In this document: positions 41,626 through 51,203 of the stretch, piece by piece | Numbering within the stretch: the stretch's first letter is position 1 | Layout: each line of letters opens with the position of its first letter | Assembly: GCA_965116565.1 (NCBI GenBank) | Contig: OZ220699.1 | Span: 3,472,001-3,536,000 of the forward strand | Length of the DNA: 64,000 bases | Direction of reading: 5' to 3' | Source of the DNA: Bin87 sp965116565 | Lineage (GTDB): Bacteria > Chloroflexota > Dehalococcoidia > Lucifugimonadales > UBA3495 | Made by a program: the position numbers and the translations under genes | Notes under the pieces: model-generated | Told to the model about the DNA's origin: nothing | What the model saw: the letters and a program-made list of their open reading frames with translations, nothing else | Database searches by the model: none

Positions 41626-44343
41626 ATGAGGGGAAACGAGATGAGACCTCGACGGAACGCGCAGGCTGGCACGCGCGTCATGTTCATGTTGCTCCTCGGA
41701 TCGTTCATGCTGGTGATGGCGTGTGGCGGAGAACCTGCGCCACCGGCGACGGTGGTACCGCCGGCCCAAGCGGTTGCTCCAGCGCCGGCGCCTACCTACA
41801 CGCCGTTCCCCACCTACACGCCGTATCCGACCTATACGCCGGTTCCGACCGCGACGCCCGCACCCACGGCGACGCCTGAGCCGACGGCCACTACTGCGCC
41901 GACCAGCACGCCGCCGTCAGAACCCGACCGGGCGGCGCTACTCACCCTGTTTCAATCCACGGGCGGCGACGGATGGACGAACAATGCTGACTGGGCCAGC
42001 GAGAAGCCGTTGGCACAGTGGCACGGCGTTACCGTTGATGCCGCAGACAGGGTGATCGAACTGTCGCTGCAGGACAACGGGCTGCGGGGCGAATTGCCAG
42101 CGCAGTTGGGAGATCTCTCCGAACTGAGGAACCTGCGGCTGTGGTCAAACCGTCTGACCGGCGAGATACCGCACGAACTGTCGCGGCTCACCAATCTGGA
42201 GCAATTGGCGGTTGGTGGAAATCAACTGCAAGGCACGATTCCCGAATGGCTGGCGGGCTTTCGCAATCTGCATGAATTGCATTTAACAACCAACCGGTTC
42301 ACCGGGCCGCTGCCGGCATGGCTGGGAGACCTACCGCTGCGACGGCTGATATTGGGCAATAACCGGTTCGATGGGGACATACCCGAAGAGCTTGGCAACC
42401 TGCGGAATCTGCGGGCACTGTGGCTCAGCGGCAACTACCTGACCGGCTGCATGCCCGACGCATTGCGCGACGTGCCCGATAATGATTTCGCTGCGTCGGG
42501 AGTGCCTTTCTGCGCGGATCAGGCGCAGGTCAGCGCGACACCGGTGGCGCCGACGCCGCGGTCAACGGCGACACCGTCGGCCACAATCGCACCAACGCTG
42601 ACCCAGCAGCCTGGCAGTAGAGGGGTCAAGTATATAGATGACCCGGAGGTGCCGTATTTGAAATGGGAAATCGGCCCGGAGGTGCCCGAGGATTACGAGC
42701 GCGACCTGCAGGAAGGAGTTCATCTGATCGTGAGGTATTTGGAGTCGCTTGGCGCCAAGGAACTGACTCGAGACGTCACGTACTATCTGTTCCAAGAACC
42801 ATCAGCCGCCTACGAAGGTTTCGCCAGGTTAAAAGGCATGTCTGAAAAGCAAGCACAACGGCATATGGATGATAGGAAGATTTTCGGTGAAGCCGGGGAC
42901 GGGTTCGTTTATTTGAACCTGGACCGCCTCCCGACATATTTTCGTCCTTACGCCCGGCGGATAGAATTTTCCGCCCATGAGATGGCGCACGTGTATCAAT
43001 GGGGATTGGGAAATCTCGGAACGGTTGATCTGGACCATAGCAAAGTCAGAGCGAACGGTCCTGCCTGGTTGGTTGAGGGTGAAGCGACTTTCGTAGCAGC
43101 TCGAATGATGAATTGGGCAGGAATCGTAAGTTATCAAGATGAAAGACGCAGGTTTGAGAACCGGGCACTCACACGCACGGAAGACCTCGCGGGATTCGAG
43201 ACCTACGCGACATTGCGGTTTACTCCTGGTACCTATGAACTTGGAGCCTTGGCGGTCGAGTTGTTGGCTTCCTCCGTGGGAGAGGAAGCACTGGTCGCGT
43301 ATTGGACTGCGCTGGGCCCTGAAACAACATGGCAGGAGGCTTTCGAAACGACGTTCGGGATAACTATTGACGAGTTCTATGAGCGGTTTGAGGAGCACCG
43401 GGCCGCCGGGTTCCCTGACCTGGACCTGCCGGACATCGCCCCGCGCATCCCGTTGGCGGAGGCGGACCGCGACGCGCTGACGGCATTGTATCGGGCCACA
43501 GGAGGCGCACATTGGGCGAACGATGACGGTTGGCTGAGCGACGAACCGGGCAATCAATGGCATGGAGTGACCACCGACCCGGACGGGCACGTCGTTGTGT
43601 TGGACCTGCGAGCCAACCGTCTGAACGGCGAGATTCCTCCTGAACTGGGAGATCTGGTCAGGCTCCGCGAGTTGCGGCTGCAAGGAAACCTGCTGCAGGG
43701 GGAAATCCCGTCGGAACTGGGTGACCTGGCCAATCTGGAGGAGATAAGGTTGCGCGACAATCGGCTGCGAGGAGAAATCCCACCGCAACTCGGGAATCTC
43801 TCTCAACTGGCCGTGCTGGACGTGGCGCGCAATGACCTGAACGGGACGATACCTCCTGAACTCGGGGACCTCACCAATTTGACCCAATTGAGCATCTGGG
43901 GGAATGAACTGAGCGGCGAAATTCCGTCGCACTTAGCAAACCTGACCGGTTTGGTCGTTTTTTCAGCGGGGAGGAATGAATTGACGGGAGAACTGCCGGC
44001 GTGGCTGGGGAAACTGACCCGCCTACGAACGCTGAACGTGGGCGACAATCAGCTGACGGGGGAGATTCCCGACAGTCTTGCTACGCTGGAGAAAGTACTT
44101 TATTTCTTTGTTGGCAATAATCGGTTGACCGGAGAGATACCGGCTTGGTTCGGCGGTTTGCCACTACGCAAGCTTTCGCTCAATGACAACCAGTTCACGG
44201 GGGAGATACCTGGGGAGTTGGGAGAGTTGACGGAGCTGGAGTGGCTGTGGCTGGGCGGGAACGACCTTGCCGGGTGTTTGCCGGGGGCGTTGCGGGATGT
44301 TCCGGAGAATGACCTGGGCCGGCTGGGGATGGCGGATTGCTGA
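41626..44343 (+). CDS. LRR-peptidase-LRR lipoprotein
   Basis: The 905-residue protein has a lipobox (FMLVMACGG), a Pro/Thr/Ala-rich linker of P-T-Y-T and P-T-A-T units, then plant-type LRRs (NGLRGELPAQLGDLSEL, NRLTGEIPHELSRLTNL) to about residue 295. The middle about 330-600 is a gluzincin metalloprotease-like domain: HEMAH zinc site at about residue 451 and the distal WLVEGEATFVAARM glutamate about 30 residues later. A second LRR block (about ten repeats) fills residues about 617-905. An outside-facing anchored protease with LRR ligand-binding arms is predicted. GGAGGGCCGAC precedes the ATG. Confidence 0.82.
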   Translation: MRGNEMRPRRNAQAGTRVMFMLLLGSFMLVMACGGEPAPPATVVPPAQAVAPAPAPTYTPFPTYTPYPTYTPVPTATPAPTATPEPTATTAPTSTPPSEPDRAALLTLFQSTGGDGWTNNADWASEKPLAQWHGVTVDAADRVIELSLQDNGLRGELPAQLGDLSELRNLRLWSNRLTGEIPHELSRLTNLEQLAVGGNQLQGTIPEWLAGFRNLHELHLTTNRFTGPLPAWLGDLPLRRLILGNNRFDGDIPEELGNLRNLRALWLSGNYLTGCMPDALRDVPDNDFAASGVPFCADQAQVSATPVAPTPRSTATPSATIAPTLTQQPGSRGVKYIDDPEVPYLKWEIGPEVPEDYERDLQEGVHLIVRYLESLGAKELTRDVTYYLFQEPSAAYEGFARLKGMSEKQAQRHMDDRKIFGEAGDGFVYLNLDRLPTYFRPYARRIEFSAHEMAHVYQWGLGNLGTVDLDHSKVRANGPAWLVEGEATFVAARMMNWAGIVSYQDERRRFENRALTRTEDLAGFETYATLRFTPGTYELGALAVELLASSVGEEALVAYWTALGPETTWQEAFETTFGITIDEFYERFEEHRAAGFPDLDLPDIAPRIPLAEADRDALTALYRATGGAHWANDDGWLSDEPGNQWHGVTTDPDGHVVVLDLRANRLNGEIPPELGDLVRLRELRLQGNLLQGEIPSELGDLANLEEIRLRDNRLRGEIPPQLGNLSQLAVLDVARNDLNGTIPPELGDLTNLTQLSIWGNELSGEIPSHLANLTGLVVFSAGRNELTGELPAWLGKLTRLRTLNVGDNQLTGEIPDSLATLEKVLYFFVGNNRLTGEIPAWFGGLPLRKLSLNDNQFTGEIPGELGELTELEWLWLGGNDLAGCLPGALRDVPENDLGRLGMADC

Positions 44344-44456
44344 TTCCAGGAACGTCGAGGGGTAGGGGTTTATACTGTGTAGGCGTGGGGAATTAATCCG
44401 ATGCTGCGATTTGCGCGTATTTGGTTTAGATACAGCAACCCCGAGTGAGTAACTTT

Positions 44457-45872
44457 ATGAAATTCCGAATGCGCCGCATCATGCCCGGCGTGGTCTTTCT
44501 GACCGCGCTGCTCCTCACAACCGCGATCGCCTGCGGGCCCAGCGCCGAACAAAGCACCTCAAGCGAAACCACAGCAGACACCTCGACGACCTCCTCCACG
44601 ACAGGGTCCACGACGACAGGGTCCGCGACGGCGGCGGCAGAGCAACCGGCCGCGACCGCACCGTCGATGGACACCAAGGCAGGCGATTCCAGTGGCACAG
44701 CCAACGAACAGCCCACAGGCGCGCCCGAAAGCCAGGCGCAGGCAGACCCGCCGGCTGCGACCGCGGCTGCAGCCCCGCCGGCGGCCGCAATACCGGTGGC
44801 CACGGACATTCCGGCGATCGAAGGCATCGACGCGTGGCTGAACACGGAGACCGAGCTTCAGATCGGACAGTTGGCCTCCGAGGGCAAGGTGGTGCTGGTG
44901 GACTTCTGGACGTACACCTGCATCAACTGCATACGGACGCTCCCGTTCCTGCGGGACTGGTGGATGCAGTACGAGGACGACGGCCTGGTGATCCTGGGCA
45001 TCCACACGCCGGAGTTCGAGTTCGAGAAGGACTACCAGAACGTGGCCGACGCGATTGACACGCACAGCGTGGGCTGGCCCGTGGCGCAGGACAACCACAT
45101 GACCACGTGGCGGAACTTTGAGAACCGCTACTGGCCGGCGAAATACCTGTACAACGTCCGCGGCGAAATGATCTACTCGCACTTCGGCGAGGGCGCGTAC
45201 GCCGAGACCGAGGAGCGCATCCGCAAAGCGCTGGTTGAGGCGGGGGCCGACCTGTCCGACGACCCCTTCAACCCGCCCCAGGACCAGGCCAGGGACGAAG
45301 CCTGGCGATCGAGTCGGGAGATCGTGACGCCGGAGCTTTACGCCGGTTGGCACCGGAATTTCCTCACCGCCAGGGCGGGACGTCCGCCCTACGTGGCCCA
45401 GCAGGAGTACTTCGACGCGATTTTCAACGCCGACGACCGAGGCGAAGAGACGACCGCCGTCATCGATGTCACGGTTCCCCAGGGGATCGAGCCGCACAAG
45501 ATGTACTTCCAAGGCCAGTGGTCGGTGGAGCCGGAGCGGATTCGCCACGCCCGCGCCACCGAGAACCTGGAAGACTACCTGGCGCTGAACTATGCGGCCA
45601 AGAGCGTGAACGCGGTCCTGACCTCGGATTCGGGAGAGCCGTACGAGGTGGTCATCACCCAGGACGGCGCGATGCTGACGGCGGAAAACGCGGGCGAGGA
45701 CATCCAGTGGGACGAAGACGGCCGCTCCTACGTGCTGGTAGACGTGCCGCGGATGTACGCCCTGATCGATAACCTCGAGTATTCGTCCGAGTCCTTCCTG
45801 ACGATGCGCTCCAACTCGGACGACTTCGGCCTGTTCGCCTTCACCTTTGGCGTTTACGCTGAGGGGCCATAA
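44457..45872 (+). CDS. DipZ-like thioredoxin-fold lipoprotein
   Basis: The 471-residue protein starts with a lipoprotein signal (LLLTTAIACGP), a long Ser/Thr/Ala-rich linker, then a TlpA/DipZ-type thioredoxin domain with WTYTCINCIRTLPFLRDWW (C-x-x-C at about residues 155 and 158). The C-terminal half (TTAVIDVTVPQGIEPHKMYFQGQWSVEPE to YVLVDVPRMYALIDN) matches the carbohydrate-binding-like C-terminal domain of DipZ. It is probably an extracytoplasmic disulfide or redox protein. Its stop overlaps the ATG of the next gene by one base (TAATG). Confidence 0.85.
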   Translation: MKFRMRRIMPGVVFLTALLLTTAIACGPSAEQSTSSETTADTSTTSSTTGSTTTGSATAAAEQPAATAPSMDTKAGDSSGTANEQPTGAPESQAQADPPAATAAAAPPAAAIPVATDIPAIEGIDAWLNTETELQIGQLASEGKVVLVDFWTYTCINCIRTLPFLRDWWMQYEDDGLVILGIHTPEFEFEKDYQNVADAIDTHSVGWPVAQDNHMTTWRNFENRYWPAKYLYNVRGEMIYSHFGEGAYAETEERIRKALVEAGADLSDDPFNPPQDQARDEAWRSSREIVTPELYAGWHRNFLTARAGRPPYVAQQEYFDAIFNADDRGEETTAVIDVTVPQGIEPHKMYFQGQWSVEPERIRHARATENLEDYLALNYAAKSVNAVLTSDSGEPYEVVITQDGAMLTAENAGEDIQWDEDGRSYVLVDVPRMYALIDNLEYSSESFLTMRSNSDDFGLFAFTFGVYAEGP

Positions 45873-46816
45873 TGCTGCGCAGAGGTTTCATAGCCATCAC
45901 CGCCCTCGTCATAGTGTCGTTGGCTGCCATCGGCTGCGCTAGTCCCGCTACGCAACCTGCGTTGGCAGAACCTGAGCCGACGGAGCCGGCGGTCGTGGTG
46001 GTGCCCACGGTTGACTACAGCGACGATGCCATCAAGCCGCACCTGGCAACCAAGGTGCTGGAGGTGGGCACGCAACGGGTGGCATTCCTGCTGTCCACGG
46101 AGAAGGCGCTGGTGAAGGCGCCGGAATCCAGGATAGTCGTAACGCAGCAGCAGGGTTCGTCGCAGGGAGTTGAGGTCACCGCGGGCTACAATGCGTGGCC
46201 GTACGGCGTGAGGGGTTCGTACAGCACGCCCATTGAGTTTGCGGAGGCGGGCGAATATCTCCTGACCGTAACACCCGTCGGGGGCGACGTGAAAGGCGAT
46301 GCGCACATTCCGGTGACGGTGCTGGCTGACGCGCCGGTGCCGTCGGTGGGAGACACGCCGCCGTCCAGCCAGACCAAGACCCTGGGAGACGGACTGGAAC
46401 TGGTGGAAGTTACTACCGCCTATGAACCTGACGCCAGCCTTTACGAGGTTTCGGTGGCGGACGCGCTGGCATCAGGTCGGCCCAGCGTCATCGTGTTCGC
46501 GACGCCGGCGTTCTGCACCAGCCCGACCTGCGGGCCGCAGGTTGACACGGTGGCGGAGTTGAAAGAAGCGCACCCCGACGCAGCCAACTACATCCATGTT
46601 GAGCTTTATGACAACCCCGCCGGTATCCAGGGCGACCTGAGCCGCGCCCAGCTGGTTCCCGCCGCCGAGGAGTGGGGGTTCACGCGGCTCCCGGGATGGA
46701 CCAACGAGTCGTGGGTTTTCGTGCTGGACGCCGACGGAGTGATCCGGGAGCGGTTCGAGGGGTTTGCCACGCTGGGAGAGTTAGAAGCGGCGCTGATGGG
46801 GATCGCGGGGTCCTAG
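45872..46816 (+). CDS. Thioredoxin-fold lipoprotein partner
   Basis: The 314-residue protein has a lipoprotein signal (SLAAIGCASP) and a Pro-rich linker. Residues about 190-314 carry a thioredoxin-like fold with FATPAFCTSPTCGPQVDTV (C-x4-C at residues 215 and 220), not the classic CxxC, and SWVFVLDADGVIRERFEG. The spacing resembles SCO/BsSco-type copper or redox proteins. It is translationally coupled to the upstream DipZ-like gene, so the two may act in one electron-transfer chain. Confidence 0.78.
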   Translation: MLRRGFIAITALVIVSLAAIGCASPATQPALAEPEPTEPAVVVVPTVDYSDDAIKPHLATKVLEVGTQRVAFLLSTEKALVKAPESRIVVTQQQGSSQGVEVTAGYNAWPYGVRGSYSTPIEFAEAGEYLLTVTPVGGDVKGDAHIPVTVLADAPVPSVGDTPPSSQTKTLGDGLELVEVTTAYEPDASLYEVSVADALASGRPSVIVFATPAFCTSPTCGPQVDTVAELKEAHPDAANYIHVELYDNPAGIQGDLSRAQLVPAAEEWGFTRLPGWTNESWVFVLDADGVIRERFEGFATLGELEAALMGIAGS

Positions 46817-47253
46817 CGGGAAAATCCGTCCCCCACGCCACGGGCCGGCGTCCGCCGTTCCGGCCCTCTCCGGTCCACTGGGATTGCGCCAACCGATCTC
46901 ATGGTTCGACCGGCTCACCATCAGCGGTAGCCATGTAACGCGGATGCGGCGATTGAGTTGGCGGCCAACAACCGAGCCGCTCCGAGTTGGTCCGTTCCCA
47001 ATTGGGAACGCCTCGCCAACGGGCGGGCGGAAACCCGCATAGTCCGCGGATACTGGAACGTGAGCGTGGGGCAGGCTTTCCGGATGCCGGCTCACGGCCG
47101 GCACGGCGGCTTTGGCGTTGGACGGCTACCTCAACTCTGAACATGCGCCCACCGGCGCAATCGATTGCTCGTGCACGCATCCGGCGGATATGATGGCGTC
47201 GGCATTGAGGCCGGCGACTGCACACACGTCCGCGCCGGTTCGGAGGGGTCAGC
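46817..47253. other. 437-base intergenic region with repeats
   Basis: It contains a TTCGAC...CTCACCATCAGCGG repeat copy near 46900-46926 and a perfect 18-bp palindrome CGTTCCCAATTGGGAACG at 46993-47010. No gene or RNA is evident. The ribosome site of the DUF1989 gene lies at the right end. Confidence 0.5.
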
Positions 47254-47856
47254 ATGGCAACGGCATCTCTCATCACCATTCCGGCGCGGCGGGGCAAAGC
47301 CGCTTTCGTGTCGCAGGGGCAGCTGGTACGCGTGATCAACACTCAAGGGCAGCAGGTGGTGGACACGTGGGCGTTCAACAGGCAAGACCTGACCGAGTTC
47401 ATGTCCATGGAGCACTCCCGCACGTCGCTGGGCCGGATCATGCCGACGGTGGGGCAGGCGATGGTCACCAACCGGCGAAGGCCGATCCTCACGCTGGCGG
47501 AGGATACGTCGGGCGGCATACACGACACGCTGCTGGCGGCGTGCGACCGGTACCGGTACGAACTGCTGGGCTGTGAGGAATACCACGACAACTGCACCGA
47601 CAACCTGGCGGCGGCGCTGGCCGAGCTGGGACTGACGCCGCCGGAAACGCCCAGCCCGTGGAACCTGTTCATGAACATTCCGGTGGGGGCGGACGGCAAG
47701 GTGAGTTTCGAACCGCCGGTGTGCAGGGCGGGAGACTACCTGACGCTGCGGGCGGAGATGGACTGCGTGATGGCGTTCTCGGCGTGCCCGCAGGACATGG
47801 TGCCCATCAACGGCGTTGATTGCGTGCCGACGGAGGCACACTTCCAGATTCTATAG
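47254..47856 (+). CDS. DUF1989 (urea carboxylase-associated) family protein
   Basis: The 200-residue protein resembles urea-carboxylase-associated proteins: VRVINTQGQQVVDTWAFN, then GCEEYHDNCTDNLAAALAELGL, WNLFMNIPVGADGKVSFEPP and AGDYLTLRAEMDCVMAFSACPQDMVPING. The Cys/His pattern matches metal ligands reported for the family. Relatives help convert guanidine or urea compounds. No urea carboxylase is nearby, so the substrate stays open. TTCGGAGGGGTCAGC precedes the ATG. Confidence 0.85.
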   Translation: MATASLITIPARRGKAAFVSQGQLVRVINTQGQQVVDTWAFNRQDLTEFMSMEHSRTSLGRIMPTVGQAMVTNRRRPILTLAEDTSGGIHDTLLAACDRYRYELLGCEEYHDNCTDNLAAALAELGLTPPETPSPWNLFMNIPVGADGKVSFEPPVCRAGDYLTLRAEMDCVMAFSACPQDMVPINGVDCVPTEAHFQIL

Positions 47857-47956
47857 GGCGTGGTGCCCAACGGACCCGCTGCGGCATGTGCCGGGGATCC
47901 GTTGGGGCGAATGCGGCAGCAGACGCAGAGATTCCGTTTGAATTTACGGGGATAGT

Positions 47957-48148
47957 ATGTCGTTCGCTCTGGCGTTCCTACCCGTCGTTCTCATCTGCGT
48001 TCCGGTCTTGGGCTCGGGACTGTGGCTGGTCAAGCAGGGAAAGACCAGGGCAGCCAGGTGCGCGGGTGTTGTACTCACACTCGTGGGTGGTTTGCCGGCT
48101 TTACTCACGCTTCTCTTCCTCTACTGGCTGGTTTTCCATGCGGAATGA
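47957..48148 (+). CDS. Small membrane protein with two spans
   Basis: The 63-residue product has two hydrophobic helices (ALAFLPVVLICVPVLGSGLWLV and CAGVVLTLVGGLPALLTLLFLYWLVF) joined by the basic KQGKTRAAR turn. GGGGATAGT lies before the ATG, and the reading frame is not a shadow of another gene. No family is recognised. It ends before a terminator-like hairpin. Confidence 0.5.
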   Translation: MSFALAFLPVVLICVPVLGSGLWLVKQGKTRAARCAGVVLTLVGGLPALLTLLFLYWLVFHAE

Positions 48149-48313
48149 CCAACTGGCAGTCCTCGTGATCCCCCGGGGCATCACCAGGACTCTTGGCGAC
48201 TGCACCGTCGATGCCGACCCGCGTTGCACGACGACCGTTGGACAACTTCGCCACCTTAACGCTATGCCAAAATAGCCCTTGACCACGCTGATTCAAACGG
48301 AACCGACACATAA

Positions 48314-48340
48314 CCCCCCGCCAGGCGACGGGGGGTCTTT
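48314..48340 (+). terminator. Intrinsic terminator-like hairpin
   Basis: CCCCCCG...CGGGGGG (seven-base arms, loop of eight) is followed by TCTTT. It lies after the small membrane protein and opposite to the end of the ABC binding-protein gene; it could serve both directions. Confidence 0.55.
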
Positions 48341-48387
48341 GCTTGTCTGCGAACGACCAAGTTCGGTCATTCCGGTCGTTTCAGCGG

Positions 48388-50187
48388 TTATTGTTTGACC
48401 GCCGAGATGGTTTCCAGATGGCTGAAGTTGCTGGCCGCCGTGCCTGGGAACCTGTACTCGGCGATGATTTCGGGATCGATGGCCACCTGGAAGAATATCC
48501 AGAGCAGGGGGATCACCGAATGGTTATCGTACTTCTCGTTGCCGATTTCGCGGATCAGCCGGTCGCGTTCCGACGGATCGAGGGTCAGCGACAGTTCCTC
48601 CCACGTTTCCACTATAAAGTCAGACTCATACTGGTGCACCACGCCGTCGGGCAGGTTGAAGAGTCGGACCTGCTCCTGGAGCGGGCGGCGGACCGTGCGG
48701 AACGGCGCCGCGAAACCGTGGAACTGACTGGTGCGGTACTGGGGACGGATCGCGGAGAATTCCAGGCTCACGATCTCAACGTCGATGCCGATCTCGGTCC
48801 AGAATATGCTGATCGCCTCAGCAATGTCCGGCAGTTCCGGCACGCCGGGCAGCGTGTGGGAACCGTACATCTTCAGCTTGAACCCCTCCGGATAACCGGC
48901 TTGGGCCAGCAGTTCCCTGGCTGCTTCGGGATCGTAGCCGTACTCCTCGTCCCAACGGGCCTCCCATTCATCGTTCCAGCCAGGCAGGGTGGGATGGTAA
49001 CCGTGCACCAGCATCGGAGCGCCGCCGCCCTTGAAGATGAACTCGTTGATGTCCTCGCGACTAACCGCCTTGTTCAAAGCCTGGCGAACCAGTCGGCCGC
49101 TCTCGTCAGGCTTTTCCCAGGGCTCGGCGTTGGCCGGGTCATAGTGTTCGCTACCGGTGGTGTAGTACTGGCCTCCCAATTTGACCCAGGTGAGGATGGC
49201 GCCCAGACCGCTCTGGGAGATCTCCATGCCCTCGGCCGCGGCTTGGGCGAGCACGTCGCGGGGAAGTTCGGCCATCTGAGCCTCGCCGGTGAGGAGCATG
49301 GCAAGGCGCGTGGCGGATTCGGGAGCCCAAACCTGTTCCATCTCCCTGAAGTCAGGCGTTGGGATGCGCCAGTGCTCGTAGGGCACACGCTCGTAGGAGA
49401 TCGACGTGCCGACCGAGCGCTCGAGGTACTGGTAGGGGCCGGTGCCTATGATTCGCGTCTCGACGCCCTCCTGCCCTTCGGCGTCCCAATGGTTCTTGCT
49501 CATCATCACCAGGTCGCCGCTGAGGGAGAAGAAGAAATCGAGGCCGGGGTCGGGCTTCTCCAGACGAAAGACCACCGTGTAGTCGTCCACTACCTCAACG
49601 TCCGACACGGTGGTGGCCCAGGTGTTGCGGAAGCTGTTGAGGTTGTCCTCGCGCGGCCCCATCATGCCCCGCATGTGCACCACGTCCTTGGCGTCAAACC
49701 CGCCAAAGTCCTGATGGAAGACCACGTCTTCCCTGAGGTGCAGGGTCCAGGCCTTGCCGTCGGGAGCCATTTCCCACTCGGAAGCCAGCATGGGGACGTA
49801 GGCCCCGGTGTCGGGGTCGATGTCGAGCAGGGTTTCCACCATTGGGCTCAACTGAGTGAGCAGGCTGCGCGGGCCGGTCCAGGGCAGGTTGGTCTCCTTG
49901 GGCGGTATGGTGAAGGCGATCCGCAGGCGGTCAATCTTGGCCTCGCCGGTCATGGCCTGAGGCGCCATGGCAGTGGGCTCCGGCATGGCGGTAGCGGCTT
50001 GCGCGGGAGCCTGGGCCGGAGCGGTGGCCGGCTGGGCCGCCGCAGCCTCAGGCGCCGCGGTGGCTGCCGCTTGCTGCTGCTCCGCGGCGGGCTCGGTGGC
50101 CGTGCCACCGCAGGCCACGATGATGGGGAGGAGCAGGAGCGCCGGCAACAGCAACAGAGTCTTGGGATGATTGAGACGGAACCTCAT
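48388..50187 (-). CDS. ABC transporter substrate-binding protein, family 5 (peptide/nickel type)
   Basis: The 599-residue protein has a lipoprotein signal (LLPIIVACGG), an Ala/Pro/Thr-rich linker, then an SBP_bac_5 domain: YVPMLASEWEMAPDGKAWTLHLREDVVFHQ and VRQALNKAVSREDINEFIFKGGG are typical. Ligands of this family include oligopeptides, nickel, sugars and others. It is transcribed last, after two permease genes. No ATPase (OppD/F-like) is in the window, so the energising subunit comes from elsewhere. Confidence 0.92.
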   Translation of the reverse strand: MRFRLNHPKTLLLLPALLLLPIIVACGGTATEPAAEQQQAAATAAPEAAAAQPATAPAQAPAQAATAMPEPTAMAPQAMTGEAKIDRLRIAFTIPPKETNLPWTGPRSLLTQLSPMVETLLDIDPDTGAYVPMLASEWEMAPDGKAWTLHLREDVVFHQDFGGFDAKDVVHMRGMMGPREDNLNSFRNTWATTVSDVEVVDDYTVVFRLEKPDPGLDFFFSLSGDLVMMSKNHWDAEGQEGVETRIIGTGPYQYLERSVGTSISYERVPYEHWRIPTPDFREMEQVWAPESATRLAMLLTGEAQMAELPRDVLAQAAAEGMEISQSGLGAILTWVKLGGQYYTTGSEHYDPANAEPWEKPDESGRLVRQALNKAVSREDINEFIFKGGGAPMLVHGYHPTLPGWNDEWEARWDEEYGYDPEAARELLAQAGYPEGFKLKMYGSHTLPGVPELPDIAEAISIFWTEIGIDVEIVSLEFSAIRPQYRTSQFHGFAAPFRTVRRPLQEQVRLFNLPDGVVHQYESDFIVETWEELSLTLDPSERDRLIREIGNEKYDNHSVIPLLWIFFQVAIDPEIIAEYRFPGTAASNFSHLETISAVKQ

Positions 50188-50225
50188 ATAGATACCTCCT
50201 CTTGACAGCTACCTGGTGGCAATAA

Positions 50226-51158
50226 CTAGACGTTGCGCAGTTTGGGGTCGAGCTTGTCGCGCACCCAGTCGCCGAACAGATTCAGGGAAAGCACGGTCAA
50301 CAAAATGGCAACGCCAGGGAACATGGCGACCCACCAGGCATCGACGATGAGTTCCCGGCCGTCGGAGACCATGAGACCCCATGCCGGGGTTGGCTTGGGG
50401 ATGCCCGCGCCCAGGAAACTGAGCGTGGCTTCCAGGAGGATCACCTGCCCGATTTCCAGGGTTCCAAGCACGATCACGGTGTTCACGACGTTGGGGAATA
50501 TGTGCCGAACCATGATCCGGCCGTTGGACGCGCCGGCGACCCGGGCGCGCGCCACAAAGTCCTGAGACTTGATGCTCAGGGTGTCGCCGCGCACCATGCG
50601 CGCATAACGAGACCAGAATATGCCGGCAATGACCGCAATGACCGTCCCGAAACTGGCGCCGATGGCCGACACCAGCACGAGGGCCAACAGGATTGCCGGT
50701 ATGGATAAGCCGATATCGACGATCCGCATGACCAGATGGTCCAGGCTTCCGCCGAAGTACCCGGCCGCGAGCCCCAGGGATGTTCCGATGACTCCGGCGA
50801 TGAACACGGCGATGAGGGAAACGGTCAAGGAGACGCGGGCGCCGTAGATGATGCGGCTGAGCATGTCGCGTCCCTGCTTGTCGGTGCCGAGGATATGCCG
50901 CCATGTTCCGCCGGGCTTGACCTCGACGCCGTTGACCGTCTCGGCCGCAGTCCAAACCGGGGGCTGCAAACGGTTGCGCAGACTGCCCTTGAGAGGGTCG
51001 TGGGGAGAGATCTGGCCGGCGAAGATGGCGGGGATGACCAACACGATAAGCAATACGGCAATGGGGAAAATGGGGTATTCCCGCACCTGTCGGGCGATGC
51101 GCCAGGTCCCCGAAATGCTGGGCGACGGAAGCTGCTGTGGCAGTGCGATGTTAGCCAT
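50226..51158 (-). CDS. ABC transporter permease (OppC/DppC type)
   Basis: The 310-residue permease has an N-terminal cytoplasmic segment, HILGTDKQGRDMLSRIIYGARVSLTV (BPD_transp_1 start) and the EAA-loop region around AARVAGASNGRIMVRHIFPN. About six membrane segments are visible. It pairs with the OppB-like permease 45 bases upstream. It forms the channel half for the family 5 binding protein downstream. Confidence 0.93.
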   Translation of the reverse strand: MANIALPQQLPSPSISGTWRIARQVREYPIFPIAVLLIVLVIPAIFAGQISPHDPLKGSLRNRLQPPVWTAAETVNGVEVKPGGTWRHILGTDKQGRDMLSRIIYGARVSLTVSLIAVFIAGVIGTSLGLAAGYFGGSLDHLVMRIVDIGLSIPAILLALVLVSAIGASFGTVIAVIAGIFWSRYARMVRGDTLSIKSQDFVARARVAGASNGRIMVRHIFPNVVNTVIVLGTLEIGQVILLEATLSFLGAGIPKPTPAWGLMVSDGRELIVDAWWVAMFPGVAILLTVLSLNLFGDWVRDKLDPKLRNV

Positions 51159-51203
51159 GCTTCTCCTTTTCTACCGGTCGTGGGAGAGGGTCCACTGCAG
51201 CCG

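Noticed and set aside
48343..50205. 620-residue plus-strand frame opposite the ABC binding protein
   Set aside because: The minus-strand frame encodes a clear family 5 binding protein with a lipobox; the plus frame is its antisense.
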